Positions 27,467 through 35,585 of a stretch of 64,000 bases of DNA are shown here, piece by piece. The DNA comes from Janthinobacterium rivuli (GTDB lineage: Bacteria; Pseudomonadota; Gammaproteobacteria; Burkholderiales; Burkholderiaceae_D): assembly GCF_029690045.1 (NCBI RefSeq), contig NZ_CP121464.1, positions 248,001 to 312,000 of the forward strand, read 5' to 3'. Position 1 is the first letter of the stretch; every line of letters begins with the position of its first letter. Position numbers and translations under genes: made by a program. Below the pieces are notes generated by a model, which saw only the letters and a list, made by a program, of their open reading frames with translations, ran no database searches and was not told the DNA's origin.

Positions 27467-27480
27467 TTGATCTACATCAA
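27467..27480 (+). promoter_or_regulatory. FNR/ANR box 1 with -10 box at 27503-27508
   Basis: TTGAT-CTAC-ATCAA is a perfect FNR palindrome. A -10-like TACACT starts 22 bases downstream, which puts the box centre near -41.5, the class II activator position. It precedes the chemoreceptor-hemN-TauE-like-ccoI-ccoS cluster, whose first start codon is at 27580. Confidence 0.88.
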
Positions 27481-27579
27481 TAAATTTGCGCAGGCGACTC
27501 CTTACACTGATCTCCATTCTTGCAATCGTGCAAGTCTTACTCACCAATTGCCTATTTAACTGATCAGGAAGCCGCGACC

Positions 27580-29247
27580 ATGCGACAAAATTTGCCAGTG
27601 ACTAACCGTGAAGTCCTCGTCCTGGACGATCAGGCCATCGTGTCGAAAACGGATATGAACGGCAATATCGTCTATGTGAACCCGTACTTCAGCCAGGTCA
27701 GCGGCTTCAGCGAAGCCGAGCTGCTCGGTTCGCCCCAGAACATCGTGCGCCACCCGGACATGCCGGCCGAAGCATTTGCCGACCTGTGGGCCTCGATACA
27801 GGCCGGCACGCCGTGGACGGGCCTGGTCAAGAACCGCTGCAAGAACGGCGACTTTTACTGGGTGCGCGCCAACGTCACGCCGATCCGTGAAGCGGGCAAG
27901 ACCATCGGCTATATGTCCGTGCGCGTCAAGGCGGACAAAGAGCAGGTCAAGGCGGCCGAGGAAGCCTATGCGGCCATCCGCAACAAGGAAGGCGGCAACA
28001 TCGTCATCAAGAACGGGCAGATCGTGCGCCCGGGCCTGGCGCACCTGCTGCACAAGCTGACGCACATGTCGCTCAACCTGCGCATCTGGGCCGCCACGTC
28101 CATCGTCAACTGTCTGCAACTGCTGGTGTGCGTCATCAGCCTGTTCGCCAGCGGCGGCAAGATCACCAATTACGCCATCTTCGGCGCCACCCTGTTCGGC
28201 TTCCTGATCAACGTTTTCCTCTGGTATACCTTGCGCATGTCCGTGCTGAAACCGCTGGGCAAGGCCCTGAACGGCGCGCGGGCGATTGCCGCCGGCGACC
28301 TGTCGGGCAGTTTTGAAACGGACAGCACGGATGAAATGGGGCAATTGCTGCGCGCGCTGCAACAGATGAACAGCAACCTGATCGCCACCATCCGCGACGT
28401 GCGCATCAACGTGGAAACCATGGCCGTGGCCACCAGGCAGATCGCCGTCGGCAATATGGATTTGTCGGGCCGCACGGAATCGCAAGCGGCCAGCCTGGAA
28501 GAGACGGCCTCGAGCATCGAGGAATTCTCGTCGACCGTGAAACAGAACGCGGACAATTCCGTGCAGGCGAATGAACTGGCCGTGGCCGCCTCGAAAGTGG
28601 CCGTGCAGGGCGGCGAGATCGTCTCCGAAGTGATCACCACCATGGACGACATCAACACTTCGTCGAAGAAAATCGTCGACATCATCGGCCTGATCGAAGG
28701 CATCGCCTTCCAGACCAACATCCTGGCCCTGAACGCGGCCGTGGAAGCGGCGCGCGCCGGCGAGCAGGGCAGGGGTTTTGCCGTCGTGGCGGGCGAGGTG
28801 CGCAACCTGGCGCAGCGCTCGTCGGTGGCAGCCAAGGACATCAAGCAACTGATTGAAATTTCCGTCGGCAAGGTGGGCGCCGGCATGCTGCAGGTGAACC
28901 GCGCCGGCGCCACCATGGAGCAGGTGGTCAGCTCCGTCAAGCAGGTGACGGCCATCATGCAGGAAATTTCCATCGCTTCGCGCGAACAGAGCATCGGCGT
29001 CGATCAGGTCAACCAGGCCATCGCCCACATGGACCAGGTGACGCAGCAGAACGCGGCCCTGGTGGAAGAAGCCGCCGCGGCCGCCACGCGCCTGGCGGAA
29101 GAAGCCGCCAGCCTGTCGCAAGCCGTGAGCCTGTTCAATTTCGGCAAGATGCCGCCACCGCGCCGCGTAGCCATGCCTGGCGGCAAATCGGGCGCCGCAG
29201 GCGCCGCGAACGCCGGCAAACCCGCCATGAAACGCCTGGCCGCCTAA
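27580..29247 (+). CDS. PAS-containing methyl-accepting chemotaxis protein (Aer-like)
   Basis: A protein of 555 residues. The N-terminal PAS domain (about residues 15-125, VYVNPYFSQVSGFSEAELLG, NIVRHPDMP) resembles the FAD-PAS of the redox sensor Aer. Two adjacent membrane segments (about 170-215) form one hairpin, so there is no periplasmic ligand domain. A HAMP region follows. The cytoplasmic signalling tip (about 373-416) contains NILALNAAVEAARAGEQGRG and FAVVAGEVRNLAQRS. It lies behind a perfect FNR box and 24 bases before hemN. Energy or oxygen taxis is inferred. The start at 27580 follows AGGAAG. Confidence 0.9.
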   Translation: MRQNLPVTNREVLVLDDQAIVSKTDMNGNIVYVNPYFSQVSGFSEAELLGSPQNIVRHPDMPAEAFADLWASIQAGTPWTGLVKNRCKNGDFYWVRANVTPIREAGKTIGYMSVRVKADKEQVKAAEEAYAAIRNKEGGNIVIKNGQIVRPGLAHLLHKLTHMSLNLRIWAATSIVNCLQLLVCVISLFASGGKITNYAIFGATLFGFLINVFLWYTLRMSVLKPLGKALNGARAIAAGDLSGSFETDSTDEMGQLLRALQQMNSNLIATIRDVRINVETMAVATRQIAVGNMDLSGRTESQAASLEETASSIEEFSSTVKQNADNSVQANELAVAASKVAVQGGEIVSEVITTMDDINTSSKKIVDIIGLIEGIAFQTNILALNAAVEAARAGEQGRGFAVVAGEVRNLAQRSSVAAKDIKQLIEISVGKVGAGMLQVNRAGATMEQVVSSVKQVTAIMQEISIASREQSIGVDQVNQAIAHMDQVTQQNAALVEEAAAAATRLAEEAASLSQAVSLFNFGKMPPPRRVAMPGGKSGAAGAANAGKPAMKRLAA

Positions 29248-29271
29248 ACCTTTCAAGACTTCATACACATC

Positions 29272-30720
29272 ATGCCTACACTACTCAGCAGTGCTTCCGC
29301 CGACCTGGACGCCGTCGTCGAATTCGACCCGGTCATCATCGGCAAGATGAGCCAGTCCGGCCCGCGCTACACGTCCTACCCGACCGCCGACCGTTTCAAT
29401 GCCGACTTTGGCTATGGCAACTTCCTCGAAGCGCTGGCCGCCCTGCGTATGCGCGGCGGCCGCCGTCCGCTGTCGCTGTACGTGCACGTGCCATTCTGCG
29501 ACACCCTGTGCTACTACTGCGCCTGCAACAAGATCATCACGAAGGACCGCAGCAAGGCCACCACCTATCTCAGCTATCTGAAACAGGAAATCGCCATGCA
29601 GGGCAAGCTGTTTGCCGGCATGAACCAGATCGAGCAATTGCACTTCGGCGGCGGCACGCCGACTTACCTGAGCGAAAAGCAGATGGACGAACTGATGGCG
29701 CATTTGCGCCAGCATTTCGAGTTCGCTTCCGATGAAGACGGCGAATATTCGATCGAGATCGACCCGCGCACCGTCTCGCGCGAACGCGTGTTCTCGCTGC
29801 GCGCGCAAGGTTTTAACCGCATCAGCCTGGGCGTGCAGGATTTCGATGCCGACGTGCAAAAAGCCGTCAACCGCATCCAGCCGGAAGCGGAAACGGTGGC
29901 CATCATGCAGGCCGCGCGCGACGCCGGTTTCCGCTCGATCAGCATCGATCTGATCTATGGCTTGCCGAAGCAAAACCTGGAAACGATGACGGAAACCCTG
30001 CGCAAGGTGATCAACGCCAGCCCGGACCGCATCGCCCTGTACCATTACGCGCACATGCCGCATCTGTTCAAGCCGCAGCGCCGCATCCTCGACGCCGACA
30101 TGCCCGACAGCGCCACCAAGCTGGCCATGCTGGGCCTGTGCATCGCGCGCCTGACGGCCGCCGGCTATGTCTACATCGGCATGGACCATTTCGCCAAGCC
30201 GACGGACGACCTGGCCGTGGCGCAGCGCCAGGGCCGCTTGCACCGCAACTTCCAGGGATACTCGACGCGCGCGGAGGCGGACTTGATCGCCTGCGGCGTG
30301 TCGGCCATCAGCTCCGTCGGCGCCGTCTACAGCCAGAACGAGAAGACGCTCGACGCGTATTACGAAAAGCTCGACGAAGGCGTGCTGCCGATCGCGCGCG
30401 GCATCAAGCTTGACACGGACGATTTGTTGCGCCGTATCATCATCCAGATGCTGATGTGCAATTTCGAACTGTCGATCGCCAGCATCGAGCAAGCGCACCC
30501 CGTCACCTTCCGCAGCTATTTCGCCGCCGAACTGGAGAAGCTGCGCGAACTGGCGCGCGATGGCTTGCTCGTCATCGAGGAAGACTGGCTGACGGTGACG
30601 CCGAAAGGGCGCTTGTTGATCCGCAATATCTGCATGGTCTTCGACCGCTACCTGACCCTGGCGCGCGCCAACACGGCGCCGGACGCGGTGCAGCCGCTGC
30701 GCTACTCGAAAACGGTGTAA
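29272..30720 (+). CDS. hemN: Oxygen-independent coproporphyrinogen III dehydrogenase
   Basis: A radical-SAM enzyme of 482 residues that makes protoporphyrinogen IX without oxygen. The cluster motif CDTLCYYCAC (about residues 78-87) has the CX3CX2CXC form specific to HemN, as opposed to HemW. SGPRYTSYPTADRF, HFGGGTPTYL and YIGMDHFAKPTDDLA are diagnostic. It supplies haem for the oxidase encoded downstream under low oxygen, in keeping with the FNR box that heads the cluster. No strong ribosome binding site was seen. Confidence 0.95.
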   Translation: MPTLLSSASADLDAVVEFDPVIIGKMSQSGPRYTSYPTADRFNADFGYGNFLEALAALRMRGGRRPLSLYVHVPFCDTLCYYCACNKIITKDRSKATTYLSYLKQEIAMQGKLFAGMNQIEQLHFGGGTPTYLSEKQMDELMAHLRQHFEFASDEDGEYSIEIDPRTVSRERVFSLRAQGFNRISLGVQDFDADVQKAVNRIQPEAETVAIMQAARDAGFRSISIDLIYGLPKQNLETMTETLRKVINASPDRIALYHYAHMPHLFKPQRRILDADMPDSATKLAMLGLCIARLTAAGYVYIGMDHFAKPTDDLAVAQRQGRLHRNFQGYSTRAEADLIACGVSAISSVGAVYSQNEKTLDAYYEKLDEGVLPIARGIKLDTDDLLRRIIIQMLMCNFELSIASIEQAHPVTFRSYFAAELEKLRELARDGLLVIEEDWLTVTPKGRLLIRNICMVFDRYLTLARANTAPDAVQPLRYSKTV

Positions 30721-30729
30721 CACCGCCCG

Positions 30730-31494
30730 ATGAACGCCCTCAGCCTCGTGCCCATGTTTCTGGTCGGCCTGGCCGGCAGCGTGCACTGCATCGGCATGTG
30801 CGGCGGCATCGTCGGCGCCCTGTCGCTGGGTGGCGGCGCCGGTGCTGCGGCGGCGCCCACGCGTCCTGTGATCGCCATCGCCGTGGCACGGCCCGCAGTG
30901 CAATCGAACGTGCTGCGCGTGCTGGCCTACAACGGCGGGCGCATAGGCAGCTACATGCTGGCCGGCGCCATGGCCGGCAGCCTGGCGGGCGCGGGCATGC
31001 TGCACCTGGCGTCCCTGCAAGTGGCCGGCTACTGGCTGGCCAACCTGATGCTGGTTGCTTTGGGCCTGTACCTGATGGATGCCTGGCGCGGCCTGGCCCA
31101 TCTGGAAGCGGCCGGCAACGTCGTCTGGCGCCGCGTGCGGCCCCTGTTGAAACCGCTGATGCCGATGGATACGCCGTTGAAAGCGCTGGCAGTCGGCGGG
31201 CTGTGGGGCTGGGTGCCGTGCGGCATGGTCTACAGCGCGCTGCTGACGGCCATGATGCAAGGCTCGGCCCTGCACGGCGCGGCCACGATGGCCGCCTTCG
31301 GCCTGGGCACTTTGCCCACCCTGCTGGGCATGGGCTTGCTCGGCACGCGGCTGCGCGCGCAGATGCAGCGCCGTCCCGTGCGCATCGCCAGCGGCTTGCT
31401 GGTGCTGGGCTTTGGCTTGCTGGGCCTGCTGCGCGCCGCGAATGGCGTCTCGCTGGGCTGGCTCGACGCCCTGTGCGTCACGGGCCATCCATGA
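30730..31494 (+). CDS. TauE/SafE-like (DsbD_2-type) membrane protein of the cbb3 assembly cluster
   Basis: A protein of 254 residues with about six helices. The N-terminal GLAGSVHCIGMCGGIVGAL holds a Cys-X3-Cys pair typical of the DsbD_2/TauE-like proteins found beside ccoI and hemN in many proteobacteria; GWVPCGMVYSAL is the second cysteine site. These features suggest metal or thiol handling during copper delivery, not sulfite export, but this is not proven. It starts ten bases after hemN and ends 22 bases before ccoI. Confidence 0.85.
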   Translation: MNALSLVPMFLVGLAGSVHCIGMCGGIVGALSLGGGAGAAAAPTRPVIAIAVARPAVQSNVLRVLAYNGGRIGSYMLAGAMAGSLAGAGMLHLASLQVAGYWLANLMLVALGLYLMDAWRGLAHLEAAGNVVWRRVRPLLKPLMPMDTPLKALAVGGLWGWVPCGMVYSALLTAMMQGSALHGAATMAAFGLGTLPTLLGMGLLGTRLRAQMQRRPVRIASGLLVLGFGLLGLLRAANGVSLGWLDALCVTGHP

Positions 31495-31516
31495 AAAGAC
31501 GCATGAAAACACACCT

Positions 31517-33946
31517 ATGAATGCTGTTCTACAACCCTCCGCCTGCTTCCATTGCGGCTTGCCCGTGCCAAGCGGCTCCAGCTGGAACGTCACCATCGAC
31601 GAGGTGCCGCGCGCCATGTGCTGCCCCGGCTGCGAAGCCGTGGCGCAAACCATCGTCGACATCGGCCAGAGGGCGTACTACCGCGACCGCGACGAATATG
31701 CCGTCAATGCCGCCGATGCCACCATGGTGCCGCCCGAACTGCGCCTGTACAGCAATGACGACGCGCAATTCGCGCGCGACGCCAGCAGTTGCGAAGCGAC
31801 CCTGTCCGTCGAAGGCATCCGCTGCGCCGCCTGCGTCTGGCTGATCGAGCGCCAATTAACCCGCCTTCCCGGCGTGCAGGCGGCCAGCCTGAACGTCGCC
31901 ACGGAGCGGCTGTACGTGCGCTGGAGCCGCGCCCAGTGCGAGCCGGGCGACATCCTGCAAGCCGTACGGCAAGTCGGCTACACGGCCTATCCGTATGACG
32001 CCGTGCGCCATGGCGAGCGCCTGCAAAAAGCCAGCAAAACGCTGGGGCGCCAGCTGTTCGTGGCGGGCCTGTCGATGATGCAGGTGATGATGTACGTGGC
32101 GCCGTCCTACCTGGCCGAGGATGGCACGCTGGACGACAATATGGCCAGCCTGATGCGCTGGGCCAGTTTGCTCTTGACCTTGCCGGCCATCTGCTACTCC
32201 GCCATGCCGTTTTTCCAGGGCGCCTGGGCCAGCTTGCGCGCACGCACCCTGGGCATGGACGTGCCCGTTGCGCTGGGCATCCTGGCGGCCTTCTTCGGCA
32301 GCGTGGTGGCGACCTTTACGGGCCGCGGCGAGGTGTATTACGACTCGGCCACGATGTTCATTTTCCTGCTGCTGTGCAGCCGCTATTTCGAGCTGCAGGC
32401 GCGCCGCAAGGCCGCCTCGGCGCTCGAACGCCTGCAGCACGCCTTGCCCGCCTCCGCGTCCTTGATGGCGGGCTTTCCCGACAACCGCGCCACCACCCTG
32501 GTGCCGGCCGGCAGCCTGGCCGTCGGTGACGTGATTCTGGTCAAACCGGGCGAGGCGATCGCCGCCGACAGCGTCATCGTCGAGGGGAGCAGTGCGCTGG
32601 ACCTGTCGCTGCTGACGGGCGAGAGCGCGGCCCAGCGACGCAAGACAGGCGAACAGGTGCCGGGCGGGGCGATCAACGCCAGCGCGGCGCTCATCTTGCG
32701 CGTGCTCAAACCGGCGCGCGAAAGCACCCTGTCCGATTTATTGAAACTGATCGAGCGGGCCGGCAGCGGCAAGCCGCAGATCGCGCAGTGGGCCGATAAA
32801 GTGGCCGCCTGGTTCGTGCTGGGCCTGCTGCTGTTTGCCGTCGCCGTGTTCGCCTTCTGGAGCTGGCACGACCCGGCGCAAGCGTGGCCCGTGGCGATTG
32901 CCGTGCTGGTCGTATCCTGCCCGTGCGCGCTGTCGCTGGCCACGCCGACGGCGCTGGCGGCCGCCACCGACAGCCTGCTGCGGCGCGGCGTGCTGATCGT
33001 CCAGCCGCATGTACTGGAAACCCTGCACCGCGCCACCCACATCGTCTTCGACAAGACGGGGACACTGACCCTGGGCCGGCCCGTGCTGCGGCAAATCGAG
33101 GGGCTCGGCAGCCTGAGCGAAGACGATTGCCTGCAAGTGGCCGCCGCGCTGGAAGCGGGTAGCGCCCATCCGCTGGCGCAGGCGATCCTGGCAGCTGCCG
33201 GAGAACAGAACGCGCGTGTGCATGCGGAACAATTACAGGAAGTGCAGGGCCAGGGACTCGAAGGCGTCGTCGACGGCGTGCGCTACCGCCTGGGCAATGC
33301 GGCCTTTGTCGCCGCCATCGCCGGCCCGCCGCTGGGCGACACGGCCGTCGGCATGCAGGGCATGACGCCGCTGTACCTGGGCACGCAGGGGCGCTGGCTG
33401 ACGCGCTTTTTACTCAGCGACGCGCTGCGCCCGGAAGCGCGCGACGTGGTCGCGTATTTCCACCGGCGCGGCAAGCAAGTCGTGCTGCTCAGTGGCGACC
33501 AGGAAGCGCTGACGCAAAGCGTGGCGACGGAACTGGGCATCAACACGGCGTGCGGCGAATGCCTGCCCGATGAAAAGCTCGATTTCGTGCAGCAGTTGCA
33601 GGCGACGGGCGCCGTGGTGGCGATGGTCGGCGACGGCATCAACGACGCGGCCGTGCTGAGCGGCGCCGACGTGTCCTTCGCCATGGGTTCCGGCGCCGCC
33701 CTGGCGCAGGCGCATGCGGACACGGTGCTGCTCTCAAACCAATTGGTTTCCGTGCTCGACACGGCGAAGACGGCCGCGCGCAGCATGCGCATCATCCGCG
33801 AAAACCTGGGCTGGGCAACCCTGTACAATCTGACGGCCATCCCGGCCGCCGCGCTGGGTTTTTTGAACCCCTGGCTGTCCGGCGTCGGCATGGCTGCCAG
33901 CTCGGCCGTCGTCATCGCCAACGCCCTGCGCCTGCGGAAAGCCTGA
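31517..33946 (+). CDS. ccoI: Copper-translocating P1B-type ATPase CcoI (FixI)
   Basis: A protein of 809 residues. The N-terminal CcoI/FixI-type Cys-rich region (CFHCGLPVP, CCPGCEAVA) is followed by an HMA domain with CAAC (about 99-102), then eight helices. The ion channel motif is SCPCALSLATP, the phosphorylation site DKTGTLT, and LTGES and MVGDGINDAAVL are present. CcoI exports copper to the periplasm for loading of the cbb3 active site. The start ATG at 31517 was set by the family N-terminus; the frame is open further upstream inside the preceding gene. Confidence 0.95.
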   Translation: MNAVLQPSACFHCGLPVPSGSSWNVTIDEVPRAMCCPGCEAVAQTIVDIGQRAYYRDRDEYAVNAADATMVPPELRLYSNDDAQFARDASSCEATLSVEGIRCAACVWLIERQLTRLPGVQAASLNVATERLYVRWSRAQCEPGDILQAVRQVGYTAYPYDAVRHGERLQKASKTLGRQLFVAGLSMMQVMMYVAPSYLAEDGTLDDNMASLMRWASLLLTLPAICYSAMPFFQGAWASLRARTLGMDVPVALGILAAFFGSVVATFTGRGEVYYDSATMFIFLLLCSRYFELQARRKAASALERLQHALPASASLMAGFPDNRATTLVPAGSLAVGDVILVKPGEAIAADSVIVEGSSALDLSLLTGESAAQRRKTGEQVPGGAINASAALILRVLKPARESTLSDLLKLIERAGSGKPQIAQWADKVAAWFVLGLLLFAVAVFAFWSWHDPAQAWPVAIAVLVVSCPCALSLATPTALAAATDSLLRRGVLIVQPHVLETLHRATHIVFDKTGTLTLGRPVLRQIEGLGSLSEDDCLQVAAALEAGSAHPLAQAILAAAGEQNARVHAEQLQEVQGQGLEGVVDGVRYRLGNAAFVAAIAGPPLGDTAVGMQGMTPLYLGTQGRWLTRFLLSDALRPEARDVVAYFHRRGKQVVLLSGDQEALTQSVATELGINTACGECLPDEKLDFVQQLQATGAVVAMVGDGINDAAVLSGADVSFAMGSGAALAQAHADTVLLSNQLVSVLDTAKTAARSMRIIRENLGWATLYNLTAIPAAALGFLNPWLSGVGMAASSAVVIANALRLRKA

Positions 33947-33948
33947 AC

Positions 33949-34125
33949 ATGGAAGCACTGTATCTTCTCATCCCCTTGAGCGTCGTGGTCGTCTTCATCG
34001 CCCTGTGGGTGTATTTCACGGCCTCGGACAGCGGCCAGTTCGACGACCTCGTCGGACCGGGCCTGCGCGTCTTGCAGGACGACGATACGCCAGCGCCCGA
34101 CGCCACGCCGCCTCAGCGCGAATAA
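33949..34125 (+). CDS. ccoS: cbb3-type cytochrome oxidase assembly protein CcoS
   Basis: A small protein of 58 residues starting two bases after the ccoI stop. The N-terminus MEALYLLIPLSVVVVFIALWVY is one membrane helix, followed by FxxSGQFDDL (TASDSGQFDDLVGPGLRVL), the typical CcoS pattern, and an acidic/Pro-rich tail. CcoS is needed for insertion of haem and copper into CcoN. Its 3' end overlaps the convergent tla3-like gene by 13 bases. Confidence 0.92.
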   Translation: MEALYLLIPLSVVVVFIALWVYFTASDSGQFDDLVGPGLRVLQDDDTPAPDATPPQRE

Positions 34126-35585
34126 CCCTGCGACCCCGGCCGTGCATCGAAGCGCCGGCCCCACCACGGCAGGAACACGGTATTGCCGCCGCGTGCGCGG
34201 AACCACGGCTGTTCGTGGTCGACGGGCCGCACCACGGCCGGCGGCGCCACCACCACGGCAGTCACACTTTCGCTGTCGCTGCTGCCCGCCACCAGTACGG
34301 GCCGGCCCACGTGGTTGGCATGGGCGATGGCCAGCGCCACGTTCGTCAGCGCCGTGCCGGCGCCCGTCTCGCCCAGCAGCGCCGGCATGTTGAACGTCTG
34401 CTGGTTGAAATCGAAGTCGGGCAATTGCTGCGTCAGGCTTTGCGCCAGCGGGCCGAGCCGTTCTGAGGAAACAGGATAGGCGGCGCCGGCATCGTGGATG
34501 ACGTAGCCGATGGCATCGTCATTCAATTGCACGTTGCGGGCGGCAGCGTCGATGGCGTGGCTCCAGGCCTGCGCGGCGCGCGGAGACTGTCCCTTGCCGG
34601 CGGTGAAATCGGCGACCTGGCGCGTGGCGGGAAAGCCCAGCCAGGCCAGCGGCGCACGCTCCGTCTTGTAGCCGGGGCCGGCCAGCACCAGCAAGACCAT
34701 GTTTTCATTGATCTGCTCATCCTTGGGCGGATAACTGGGCGCATCCCAGTTCATCACCCACACCGTCTTGTCGGGATTGGCCTGCAGGTAGGCCAGACCC
34801 GCCGCCAGGGACGTAAAGCCCGCATTCGCGCCGCCCATGGTGACGCGCACGTCGGGCGGCGTGGCCGTGGTCCAGGAATCGGGGAAGGAGGGGTTGCCGA
34901 TGCTGAAGGCATCAGTAATCGTTTCAACGACATATTTTCCCGCCTCGTCCGGATCAAGGCGTCCAGCCGGCAACGCATATTCCACATGGATGCCGGCCAG
35001 TTCACGGCGCGTGGATTTGTCAGTCAGCGAATGGGCGTTGTAAAAATACTCTTTGTTGGAAAAGTAAATATCCCGGAAAAGATAAATCAATTCTTCCACA
35101 TACTTTTCATGATACCCATTGAATGTTTCCCGCCCCTTGTTGCCGGAAGCGATCATGCCAATCGATTGCACCTTGCCAAAGCGCACAGGGTTCTCTTTCA
35201 CTTTGCTATCGTCCTTGTTTGGCTTGGCCAGCCCAAGTGTCCACAGCAATTGCCACTCGGTCGGATAGTCGCGTCGCTGCAGGGGATTGAGCCACTGCAC
35301 GCCCACGACCTGCGCAATGTAAGGCTGCGCGGGCGCAGCAGGGATGACGGCGGCAACCGGTACTGCGACAGGCGCCTTGTTGGCGCAGGCCGAGGTCAGG
35401 AAAAGGACGGCAAGCGCCAGCAATGCCGGCATTAACAATAGTCGTTTCATCAGCAATCCTTCTTCAAGAGGAACATCGATTGGCCCGGTCTGCAATATCG
35501 ACCAGAGTGCAATACCAGCCACAAGACTGAATACGCACATGCTCCAGCCCAGCCTGCGCGGAAAGGTAGCAATCAAGTTACGCAT
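34113..35585 (-). CDS. tla3: Tla3-like type VI lipase adaptor (DUF2875 family)
   Basis: A protein of 490 residues from ATG 35585, or 445 from ATG 35450. The body (VGVQWLNPLQRRDYPTEWQLLWTL, PPDVRVTMGGANAG, WDAPSYPPKDEQINENM) resembles DUF2875 proteins that load Tle3 lipases onto VgrG. The first start overlaps the tle3 stop (TGATG) and gives an N-terminal membrane helix. The second has a better ribosome binding site (GAAGAAGG) and begins a clean lipoprotein signal peptide with lipobox TSAC. A lipoprotein form would be exported, which is odd for a cytoplasmic adaptor. No DNA or pilus function is indicated. Confidence 0.7.
   Translation of the reverse strand: MRNLIATFPRRLGWSMCVFSLVAGIALWSILQTGPIDVPLEEGLLMKRLLLMPALLALAVLFLTSACANKAPVAVPVAAVIPAAPAQPYIAQVVGVQWLNPLQRRDYPTEWQLLWTLGLAKPNKDDSKVKENPVRFGKVQSIGMIASGNKGRETFNGYHEKYVEELIYLFRDIYFSNKEYFYNAHSLTDKSTRRELAGIHVEYALPAGRLDPDEAGKYVVETITDAFSIGNPSFPDSWTTATPPDVRVTMGGANAGFTSLAAGLAYLQANPDKTVWVMNWDAPSYPPKDEQINENMVLLVLAGPGYKTERAPLAWLGFPATRQVADFTAGKGQSPRAAQAWSHAIDAAARNVQLNDDAIGYVIHDAGAAYPVSSERLGPLAQSLTQQLPDFDFNQQTFNMPALLGETGAGTALTNVALAIAHANHVGRPVLVAGSSDSESVTAVVVAPPAVVRPVDHEQPWFRARGGNTVFLPWWGRRFDARPGSQGYSR

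Noticed and set aside
29281..31662. A 793-codon minus-strand open frame opposite hemN and the TauE-like gene
   Set aside because: Crosses two clear plus-strand genes and has shadow-type composition; no ribosome binding site or family motif.
34494..35435. A 313-codon plus-strand open frame opposite the tla3-like gene
   Set aside because: Composition is of the shadow type and the minus strand has a coherent DUF2875-like protein.
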